Part shown: positions 1 to 5,036 of the stretch, piece by piece | Position numbering within the stretch: position 1 is the stretch's first letter | Layout: each line of letters opens with the position of its first letter | Assembly: GCA_029288195.1 (NCBI GenBank) | Contig: JARFPR010000026.1 | Location: forward strand, 1 to 5,036 | Length of the DNA stretch: 5,036 nt | Direction of reading: 5' to 3' | DNA from: Gammaproteobacteria bacterium | GTDB lineage: Bacteria > Pseudomonadota > Gammaproteobacteria > GCA-001735895 | The notes under the pieces: model-generated | Told to the model about the DNA's origin: nothing | Seen by the model: only the letters and a program-made list of their open reading frames with translations | The model's database searches: none | Translations under genes and position numbers: made by a program

Positions 1-1673
1 TCGTCAAGCGGAAATTCCTGCGCGCTATCGTCGCTCCTGCCCTTGTATTCGAACTGTTGTGCCGTGATCCCGCGCTCGCTCAGGACAATGCGATGTGGAA
101 TTCCGATCAGCTCCATGTCGGAAAATATAACCCCGGGGCGCAGAGCACGATCATCGAGCAATACTTCGAGGCCTCGCGCAAGGCATTGCTGGTAGAGGTC
201 GTCAGTTGCCTGTTTAACGACCTCTGATTTATGGTAGTTAATCGGGCAGATTGCCAGTTGAAAGGGTGCCAGCGCTGCCGGCCAGATAATTCCCTGCGCA
301 TCATGATTTTGTTCGATAGCCGCGGCAACCACCCGGGTGACGCCAATGCCGTAACAGCCCATGAAAGGAGCTACCCCTTTGCCATTCTCGTCGAGAACAG
401 CGGCCTGCATGGATTCTGAGTATTTCTGGCCGAGTTGGAAAATATGCCCGACTTCGATGCCACGTAGAATTTTTAATTGCCCGGTACCGTCCGGGTCGGG
501 GTCGCCATCAATCACGTTGCGAATATCAGCCGTGACGGGTTCTTCGCAATCCCGTCCCCAGTTGGCATTGATATAATGTTTATCATCCTGATTCGCGCCA
601 CAGACGAAATCGCCAACCACCGCGGCACTGTGATCGACAATGGTTTTTAATTTTAATCCGACAGGGCCGATGGAACCGATATCGCTACCCAGGGTAGCGG
701 TGATTTGCTCACGCTGGGCCAGGCGCAAGGGACTGGCAACGCCATCGAGTCTCTCGGCCTTGAGCGCGTTGAGCTCGTGATCACCGCGTAATACCAGTGC
801 AACCAGGCCCCCGTCCTCGGCTTCGACGATGAGGGTCTTCATGCATTGCTGCGCGCTTACGTCGAGACCATTGGCGAGGTCCTCAATGGTATACATGCCG
901 GGAGTATCGACAGTTTGCATTTCAGCGCTGGCCACGCTGCGTTCGGTACGCGGTGGTAATGCCTCCACGGTTTCAATATTGGCGGCAAAATCGCCCTGCT
1001 CGGAAAACGCAATTGCGTCCTCTCCGGAATCGGCAAGGACGTGAAATTCCTGCGAGGTACTACCCCCGATTGCGCCTGAATCTGCGCTAACCGCTCGATA
1101 ATCAAGCCCGAAACGATTAAAAATATTAATGTATGCCTGATCCATAATATCGTAAGAGCGCTGCATGCCATCGTTGTCGATATCGAAGGAATAAGCGTCT
1201 TTCATTATGAATTCCCGCGAGCGCATAACGCCGAAACGGGGTCTGATTTCATCGCGGAACTTGGTCTGGATCTGGTAAAAATTAAGCGGTAGCTGGCGGT
1301 AACTGTTAACTTCACGCCGAAATATATCGGTCACGATTTCTTCATGCGTAGGCCCGATACAGGCATCACGATGATGCCGGTCCTGAAGACGCAGTAACTC
1401 CGGGCCGAACTGATCCCAGCGGCCTGATTCCTGCCATAATTCTGCGGGTTGAAAGGAAGGCATCAGCAGTTCCAGTGCGCCAGCCCTGTCCATCTCCTCG
1501 CGAATGATTTGCTCTACCTTTCGCAGTATTCGCAAACCGAGCGGCAGCCAGCTGTAGATTCCGGCGGCATGCCTGCGAATCATGCCGGCACGGAGCATGA
1601 GCTGATGGCTGATTATTTCGGCATCGACCGGGGTTTCTTTGAGTGTTGCCAGGTGGAAGCGGGAAGCTCTCAT
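1..1673 (-). CDS. proS: Prolyl-tRNA synthetase (bacterial ProS with editing domain), 3' end cut by window edge
   Basis: Cytoplasmic class II aminoacyl-tRNA synthetase that charges tRNA-Pro with proline. I read the frame by hand from the ATG at 1671-1673 to the left edge: 557 codons with no stop or frameshift. E. coli ProS has 572 residues, so about 15 are missing beyond the edge. The start MRASRFHLATLKETP matches the E. coli start MRTSQYLLSTLKETP. The catalytic core includes GPTHEE (residues 107-112) and the motif 2 region FRDEIRPRFGVMRSREF (139-155). The inserted editing domain (INS, which removes mischarged alanine) spans about 220-395; it keeps Lys279, the same number as the editing lysine of E. 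coli, and KHY around His365. Motif 3 region MGCYGIGVTR is at 437-446, and the anticodon-binding domain follows from about 470. This is the long bacterial form, not the archaeal/eukaryotic-like form. There is no strong Shine-Dalgarno sequence before the ATG. The gene lies downstream of the DUF4124 gene on the same strand. Confidence 0.98.
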   Translation of the reverse strand, partial: MRASRFHLATLKETPVDAEIISHQLMLRAGMIRRHAAGIYSWLPLGLRILRKVEQIIREEMDRAGALELLMPSFQPAELWQESGRWDQFGPELLRLQDRHHRDACIGPTHEEIVTDIFRREVNSYRQLPLNFYQIQTKFRDEIRPRFGVMRSREFIMKDAYSFDIDNDGMQRSYDIMDQAYINIFNRFGLDYRAVSADSGAIGGSTSQEFHVLADSGEDAIAFSEQGDFAANIETVEALPPRTERSVASAEMQTVDTPGMYTIEDLANGLDVSAQQCMKTLIVEAEDGGLVALVLRGDHELNALKAERLDGVASPLRLAQREQITATLGSDIGSIGPVGLKLKTIVDHSAAVVGDFVCGANQDDKHYINANWGRDCEEPVTADIRNVIDGDPDPDGTGQLKILRGIEVGHIFQLGQKYSESMQAAVLDENGKGVAPFMGCYGIGVTRVVAAAIEQNHDAQGIIWPAALAPFQLAICPINYHKSEVVKQATDDLYQQCLARGLEVLLDDRALRPGVIFSDMELIGIPHRIVLSERGITAQQFEYKGRSDDSAQEFPLD

Positions 1674-1687
1674 AGGTATTCATACGC

Positions 1688-1701
1688 GGTGCTGCTGCAC
1701 C
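1688..1701 (-). other. Small hairpin in the proS leader
   Basis: On the minus strand this reads GGTGC-AGCA-GCACC, a perfect 5-bp stem with a 4-base loop, 15-28 bases before the proS ATG. The only purine-rich, Shine-Dalgarno-like stretch near the start (AAGGTG) overlaps its 5' arm, about 23 bases from the ATG, which is too far for normal use unless the hairpin shortens the distance. The hairpin has no T-run, so it is not a terminator. Whether it has a role is unknown; a 5-bp stem can arise by chance. Confidence 0.35.
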
Positions 1702-1719
1702 TTACAATTAATTCGGCGC

Positions 1720-1748
1720 ATTATAGAGGTTCCAGCAACGGTTAACAG
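1720..1748 (-). promoter_or_regulatory. Candidate sigma-70 promoter of proS
   Basis: On the minus strand a perfect -10 box TATAAT lies at 1725-1720. Seventeen bases upstream is a weak -35, CTGTTA (3 of 6 matches to TTGACA), at 1748-1743. Transcription would start near 1713, giving a leader of about 40 bases before the proS ATG. The position in the gap between the DUF4124 gene and proS supports separate expression of proS. The -10 is strong and the -35 is not, so this remains a prediction. Confidence 0.45.
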
Positions 1749-1769
1749 AAAATTAAGTACAAAGTCCCT

Positions 1770-2195
1770 TTACTGGCAGAAGCGCTCAACGTCGGCTTCG
1801 GTCTGGATTTTGCGTGCCTCGATTTCCTCGGTCGTCATATAGCGTGTGCTGCCATCGGCAGATCGCAGCTTGATGCGATCACTTTTACTAATGACCTTGA
1901 GGTCTTCTTGCGCCTTTTCACAAGCGAGCCTGGCCTGGTCTTCAGGGATATTATTATTATCAGCGGCTGCGGTTGTGCCATTTCCGGTGTCTTCGGAACT
2001 TTTTGGCGTGGCTAGTCGGGGTAGTGCCTTACCGGGATTGCTCGGGGCGGACTGCACGCGCACACCCTCGGTTTTGGCGGCAACTGGTGGTGCATCACCA
2101 TAGTGGACATTACCCTCCTCATCGACCCATTTGTGGATCGTGCCCGCATTCAGGGTCATTGAGGCCAGGAACATCAGGTAAATCAAGTAGCGCAT
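1770..2195 (-). CDS. Secreted DUF4124 domain protein (141 aa), function unknown
   Basis: A small exported protein. Residues 1-17 form a short signal peptide (Arg2, then a hydrophobic run, with likely cleavage after Leu-Asn-Ala17), so the mature protein should be in the periplasm or envelope. Residues 19-37 (HKWVDEEGNVHYGDAPP) are the typical DUF4124 core: Lys-Trp-Val-Asp, Gly, Val-His-Tyr, then Asp and Pro-Pro. A low-complexity linker rich in Pro, Ser, Thr and Asn follows (about 48-84), then a helical C-terminal part with Cys92 and Cys140, which could form a disulfide, and DGSTRYMTTEEI (114-125), a pattern I recall from other DUF4124 proteins. I chose the start at 2195 because AGGG sits 6 bases before it and it places the signal peptide at the N-terminus; an in-frame ATG at 2252 would add 19 residues that spoil the signal peptide. 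The biochemical role of the family is not known. proS follows 96 bases downstream. Confidence 0.88.
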   Translation of the reverse strand: MRYLIYLMFLASMTLNAGTIHKWVDEEGNVHYGDAPPVAAKTEGVRVQSAPSNPGKALPRLATPKSSEDTGNGTTAAADNNNIPEDQARLACEKAQEDLKVISKSDRIKLRSADGSTRYMTTEEIEARKIQTEADVERFCQ

Positions 2196-2238
2196 GGTTT
2201 TCCCTGTTTTCGCCGTATTCTTTAGTCTATGAACCCAA

Positions 2239-2266
2239 AGAATAGTTGTCATCCAAATATTTACAA
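2239..2266 (-). promoter_or_regulatory. Candidate promoter of the DUF4124 gene
   Basis: On the minus strand TTGTAA (2266-2261) and TATTCT (2244-2239) are separated by 16 bases; each matches the sigma-70 consensus at 4 of 6 positions. The start point would be near 2232, giving a leader of about 37 bases before the ATG at 2195. Similar weak matches are common in AT-rich DNA, so the evidence is modest. Confidence 0.35.
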
Positions 2267-2292
2267 TCTTTTTTTAATGTTATCTCTATAAA

Positions 2293-2300
2293 TTGCGCAA
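2293..2300. promoter_or_regulatory. 8-bp palindrome TTGCGCAA in the divergent intergenic region
   Basis: A perfect palindrome stands in otherwise AT-rich DNA between the divergent DUF4124 and lysR genes, 6 bases before a consensus -35 hexamer facing lysR. LysR-type proteins often bind near their own divergent promoter, so this could be part of an operator. No flanking extension of the symmetry is visible, and the strict T-N11-A LysR pattern is not centred on it. It may be chance. Confidence 0.25.
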
Positions 2301-2306
2301 CCATTT

Positions 2307-2336
2307 TTGACATCTATCATCAATCAAATTTATCTA
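2307..2336 (+). promoter_or_regulatory. Candidate promoter of lysR (consensus -35)
   Basis: A perfect TTGACA lies at 2307-2312, followed 18 bases later by TATCTA (2331-2336, 3 of 6 matches to TATAAT). Transcription would start near 2343. A second option is the perfect TATAAT at 2363-2368, whose -35 position (2340-2345, TGTAGG) is poor; it would start near 2375, just before the lysR start at 2400. Which one is used cannot be decided from sequence. ATCTAT recurs at 2312, 2332 and 2347, and the related ATCTCTAT is at 2282. Confidence 0.4.
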
Positions 2337-2399
2337 TTCTGTAGGTATCTATAAAAACAATATATAATGTTACCCCGGATAAATGGGCTAACGCACGCT

Positions 2400-3302
2400 A
2401 TGAGCGATCGAAGACTCAAGGTTTTCCATACCGTTGCCAGGTTGCTAAGTTTTACCAAAGCGGCAGAAGCGCTGCATATGACCCAACCAGCGGTAACCTT
2501 CCAGGTGCGTCAACTCGAAGAGTATTTCAATACACGCCTGTTTGATCGCACCCATAACAAAGTCAATTTAACCCCGGCCGGGGAACGCGTTTCCGAGTTT
2601 GCCGAACGCATCTTTGACCTGTATTCCGAGATGGAAAATACGGTTCGTGATCTGACCGGTGAAATCAGTGGAGCACTGACCATAGGGGCGAGCACCACGA
2701 TTGCCGAATACATGCTGCCAGCCTTACTCGGGGAGTTTAAGATTCGCTACCCGGACATTAATCTGCGACTCAAGGTTTCAAACTCCGAAGGTATTGTATC
2801 GATGGTTGAACATAATGTGATTGACCTTGGCGTGGTCGAGTCGCCGGTGAGCAACAAGAACCTGATAGTCGAAGTGTGTCACGATGATCAACTGGTTGTG
2901 ATTACTGCACCTGATCACGAGCTTGCGAAGCGCGGTGGCAAGGTGAAGGCTTCCGATATAGTGAAGTACCCGTTTGTCAGCCGCGAAGAGGGTTCGGGTA
3001 CGCGCGATGTAATCATGCAGTACCTGGTTGAGGAAAAGATCAATCCCAATGATTTGAACTTCAGCCTTGAACTTGGTAGCCCGGAGTCTATAAAAGGTGC
3101 TGTCGAAGCTGGCATGGGTATCACCATAATTTCTCGCTCCATTATCGGTAAAGAATTAAAATTGAACACGCTTTGCGAACTACAACTCGATCCGCCATTG
3201 AGCCGGCCTTTCTCGTTTGTTCGGCAGCGACAGAAATTCCGCGTGACGGTAATGGAAAAGTTACTCGAGTTTGCCCGCTCTTACTTCAAGAATAACAAGT
3301 AG
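2400..3302 (+). CDS. LysR-type transcriptional regulator (300 aa), target unknown
   Basis: A cytoplasmic DNA-binding regulator. Residues 3-61 are the LysR winged helix-turn-helix, with the helix-turn-helix near 18-37 (FTKAAEALHMTQPAVTFQVR) and the typical RLFDRTHNKVNLTPAG (46-61). A linker helix (about 64-90) leads to the two-lobed effector-binding domain (about 91-297), with GALTIGASTTIAEYMLP (91-107) at the ligand cleft and SREEGSGTRD (194-203). The EGSGTR motif is seen in the CysL and CbbR branches of the family, so the effector may be a small sulfur or carbon metabolite, but that is inference. I chose the ATG at 2400 because the family begins MSDRRLKVF; an in-frame ATG at 2367 would add 11 residues but overlaps a TATAAT box and has no ribosome site. 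The 2400 start has only a weak GGG 12 bases upstream. The gene is divergent from the DUF4124 gene, and perM follows 37 bases downstream on the same strand. Confidence 0.95.
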   Translation: MSDRRLKVFHTVARLLSFTKAAEALHMTQPAVTFQVRQLEEYFNTRLFDRTHNKVNLTPAGERVSEFAERIFDLYSEMENTVRDLTGEISGALTIGASTTIAEYMLPALLGEFKIRYPDINLRLKVSNSEGIVSMVEHNVIDLGVVESPVSNKNLIVEVCHDDQLVVITAPDHELAKRGGKVKASDIVKYPFVSREEGSGTRDVIMQYLVEEKINPNDLNFSLELGSPESIKGAVEAGMGITIISRSIIGKELKLNTLCELQLDPPLSRPFSFVRQRQKFRVTVMEKLLEFARSYFKNNK

Positions 3303-3339
3303 CTCTCAATCGCGCTGACCATGAATAGAATTTCGCATA

Positions 3340-4401
3340 ATGTTTGAGATCCTGGAGCAGTGGTACCGGCGCCATTTCACCGACCCGCAAACGGTGATTT
3401 TCGCATTTATCCTGATTGCAGGCGCGCTGCTGATTTTCGTCCTGCATGCTCATTTACTGCCGATTCTGGTTGCCATGATTATTGCCTACCTGGCCGAAGG
3501 CATGGTGATATGGTTGCACAAGATTAATCTCGGGCGCACGGTAGCGGCGAGCTTTGTGACCGCACTCATGATTACCGCGATAATCCTGGTGTTTTTCGTG
3601 TTATTGCCGTTGCTCTCGAGGCAGGTCACCGAATTGTTTCGCGAAATGCCGAGTATGTTAAGCCAGGGACAGCAGTTATTGTTGCGCCTACCCGAGGAGT
3701 ATCCTGACTATGTCTCGGCCAGGCAGATCGAGGAATTACTGACCCTGGCTCGCATCGAATTGAGCAATTTCGGACAACGTGTAGTGAGCATATCCCTGTC
3801 TTCGGTGGTGGGTATAATCACCTTCCTGGTTTACATGATACTGCTGCCCTTGATGGTGTTCTTTTTCTTAAAGGACAAAGACATGATTCTGCGCTGGCTC
3901 GCTGATTTTCTTCCCGAAGAACGCAGATTACTGCGCACCGTCTGGGCAGAACTCGATATCAAGATTGCCAGTTATGTGCGTGGCAAGGTAATTGAAGTCC
4001 TGATCATCTGGTCGGCAAGTTACGTTGCGTTTGCGATTATGGGGCTGAATTACGCGATGCTGCTGAGCCTCCTGGTCGGCCTATCGGTTATTATTCCCTA
4101 TGTCGGTGCCACCGTGGTGACGATCCCTGTCGCCCTGATTGCTTTTTTTCAGTGGGGCTTCACTTCGGAGTTTGGCTGGTTAATGGCTATTTACGCCTTT
4201 ATCCAGTTTCTGGACGGTAACTTGCTGGTGCCTTTACTGTTCTCTGAAGTGGTCAACCTGCATCCGGTTGCAATCATCGTCGCGGTTGTATTCTTCGGCA
4301 GTCTCTGGGGGGTTTGGGGTGTTTTCTTTGCGATTCCGTTGGCGACACTAATTCAGGCTATTATCAAGGCCTGGCCTTCCGATGAGTTAATAGCTGAATA
4401 A
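3340..4401 (+). CDS. perM: PerM-like inner membrane protein, AI-2E transporter family (353 aa)
   Basis: A polytopic inner membrane protein of the AI-2E transporter (formerly UPF0118) family. E. coli PerM is also 353 residues and starts MLEMLMQWYRRRFSDP, against MFEILEQWYRRHFTDP here. Hydrophobic segments lie at about 18-36, 38-58, 68-92, 150-178, 217-235, 237-270, 279-300 and 306-345. A soluble amphipathic stretch lies between the third and fourth (about 93-148), as is usual for the family. Conserved family blocks are visible: PLMVFFFLKDKD (170-181), IPYVGA (252-257), and DGNLLVPLLFSEVVNLHP (292-309) followed by GVFFAIPLATLI (327-338). The substrate is not established; family members have been linked to AI-2 export and to sodium/proton exchange, and neither can be assigned from sequence. 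The start is supported by the E. coli alignment even though no clear Shine-Dalgarno sequence precedes it. It may be co-transcribed with lysR (37-base gap, no terminator seen); dapA follows. Confidence 0.93.
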   Translation: MFEILEQWYRRHFTDPQTVIFAFILIAGALLIFVLHAHLLPILVAMIIAYLAEGMVIWLHKINLGRTVAASFVTALMITAIILVFFVLLPLLSRQVTELFREMPSMLSQGQQLLLRLPEEYPDYVSARQIEELLTLARIELSNFGQRVVSISLSSVVGIITFLVYMILLPLMVFFFLKDKDMILRWLADFLPEERRLLRTVWAELDIKIASYVRGKVIEVLIIWSASYVAFAIMGLNYAMLLSLLVGLSVIIPYVGATVVTIPVALIAFFQWGFTSEFGWLMAIYAFIQFLDGNLLVPLLFSEVVNLHPVAIIVAVVFFGSLWGVWGVFFAIPLATLIQAIIKAWPSDELIAE

Positions 4402-4412
4402 GCAGCATTTTC

Positions 4413-4441
4413 TTGTACATTGATAGCAGTCTTTATAACAT
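4413..4441 (+). promoter_or_regulatory. Candidate promoter of dapA
   Basis: TTGTAC (4413-4418, 3 of 6 matches) and TAACAT (4436-4441, 4 of 6) are separated by 17 bases in the gap between perM and dapA. A shifted -10, TATAAC (4434-4439), matches at 5 of 6 but with a 15-base spacer. Transcription would begin near 4448, about 30 bases before the dapA start. No terminator separates perM from dapA, so read-through is also possible. Confidence 0.4.
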
Positions 4442-4468
4442 ACGCCCCTTAATTGGCCATGGGAGAAC

Positions 4469-4472
4469 AGGG
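4469..4472 (+). promoter_or_regulatory. Ribosome binding site of dapA
   Basis: AGGG ends 7 bases before the ATG at 4480, and a second purine block, GGGAG, lies at 4461-4465. This favours 4480 over an in-frame ATG at 4459 that would add seven residues (MGEQGLS) and has no upstream site. Confidence 0.6.
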
Positions 4473-4479
4473 TTTGTCC

Positions 4480-5036
4480 ATGTTTAAAGGCAGTATCGTA
4501 GCTTTGGTGACACCAATGCTCGGCAATGGTGACGTTGATTTTTCGCAGCTGGAAGCGCTGATCGATTTTCATGTGCGTGAAGGAACCGAGGCGCTTGTGA
4601 TTGCCGGTACGACTGGAGAATCGGCAACGCTCAGTCCCGACGAACACTGCGACCTTTTGTATAAAAGCTACGAGATGATCAAGCAACGCTTGCCGATGAT
4701 TGCCGGCACCGGTGCCAACTCGACCGCGGAAGCTATCGAACTCACCAAATGCGCAAACTCAAGCCGCGCTGAAGCCGCGCTGCTGGTAACGCCTTATTAC
4801 AATAAGCCGACACAAAATGGCCTGGTATTACATCATCAGGCGATAGCCGGTGCAGTCGATATCGCGCAGATCCTTTACAACGTCCCGGGGCGTACCGCCT
4901 GTGATATGCAGGCTGATACAGTCGCCGAACTGGCGAAAGTTGGTAATATCGTGGGCATCAAGGAAGCGACTGGCAGTATGGAGCGACTTGCCGATATCAA
5001 GCGCCAGGTTGATGATAGTTTTGCCTTGTTACCTGG
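4480..5036 (+). CDS. dapA: 4-hydroxy-tetrahydrodipicolinate synthase, 3' end cut by window edge
   Basis: A cytoplasmic class I aldolase-type enzyme that condenses pyruvate with aspartate semialdehyde, the first committed step of the diaminopimelate/lysine pathway, feeding peptidoglycan and protein synthesis. The window holds 185 codons of about 292 expected from E. coli. Active-site residues sit at the same numbers as in E. coli: Thr44-Thr45 in AGTTGES, Tyr107 in TPYYN, Tyr133 in ILYNVPGRT, Arg138, and the Schiff-base lysine Lys161 in GIKEAT. The remaining part of the (beta/alpha)8 barrel and the C-terminal helices lie beyond the edge. In the lysine-feedback pocket Ala49, His56, Gly78, Asn80, Glu84 and Tyr106 are kept, but position 53 (His in E. 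coli) is proline. The start MFKGSIVALVTP agrees with E. coli MFTGSIVAIVTP. The gene lies 78 bases after perM on the same strand. Confidence 0.98.
   Translation, partial: MFKGSIVALVTPMLGNGDVDFSQLEALIDFHVREGTEALVIAGTTGESATLSPDEHCDLLYKSYEMIKQRLPMIAGTGANSTAEAIELTKCANSSRAEAALLVTPYYNKPTQNGLVLHHQAIAGAVDIAQILYNVPGRTACDMQADTVAELAKVGNIVGIKEATGSMERLADIKRQVDDSFALLP

Noticed and set aside
1..1673. Possible frameshift in proS, since only short open frames stand out in this region
   Set aside because: A codon-by-codon reading gives one unbroken frame of 557 codons that aligns to E. coli ProS throughout; the gene is simply open at the window edge.
1366..1683. Minus-strand frame of 105 codons starting 10 bases before proS
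   Set aside because: It overlaps proS in another frame, has no domain-like sequence and no Shine-Dalgarno site; kept only as a note on the proS leader.
1846..2245. Plus-strand open frames of 85 and 90 codons
   Set aside because: They are antisense to the DUF4124 gene, whose signal peptide, ribosome site and domain core are clear.
2266..2276. Run of seven T residues as a possible terminator
   Set aside because: No GC-rich hairpin precedes it on the plus strand, and it sits in a divergent promoter region where no transcript should end.
3321..3347. Eight-codon open frame overlapping the perM start, as a possible leader peptide
   Set aside because: It has no ribosome site and no runs of regulatory codons, and frames this short are expected by chance.
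4387..4686. Open frame of 99 codons on the minus strand over the perM-dapA junction
   Set aside because: It lies antisense to the start of dapA, which is certain from its active-site motifs. The translation has no recognisable domain and there is no good ribosome site.

Overview
The window looks like an ordinary chromosomal segment of a gammaproteobacterium of roughly even base composition. It carries five protein genes in two divergent groups. The lineage is inferred from protein likeness recalled from memory: the prolyl-tRNA synthetase, the PerM-type membrane protein and the dihydrodipicolinate synthase all follow their E. coli counterparts closely, and PerM (353 aa) and the DapA active site (same residue numbers) line up position for position. 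The genus cannot be told from this window.

Minus strand, left half: proS (prolyl-tRNA synthetase, cut by the left window edge about 15 residues before its expected end) lies 96 bases downstream of a small gene for a secreted DUF4124 protein. A good -10 box in the gap suggests that proS has its own promoter. About 200 bases of AT-rich DNA (2196-2399) separate this group from the plus-strand genes. This stretch holds candidate promoters in both directions, an 8-base palindrome and a repeated ATCTAT motif.

Plus strand, right half: a LysR-type regulator with CysL/CbbR-like features, then perM (AI-2E transporter family membrane protein) 37 bases later, then dapA (first step of the diaminopimelate/lysine branch) 78 bases after perM, cut by the right edge. 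lysR and perM may share a transcript; dapA has its own plausible promoter and a clear ribosome binding site.

The genes do not form one pathway. They cover translation (proS), lysine and cell-wall precursor synthesis (dapA), an envelope protein of unknown role (DUF4124), a membrane permease-like protein (perM) and a regulator of unknown target. I found no mobile element, CRISPR array, RNA gene, convincing intrinsic terminator or frameshift, and no evidence for a new biological system. The points worth a second look are small: the divergent regulatory region, the proS leader, and a substitution in the lysine-feedback pocket of DapA.
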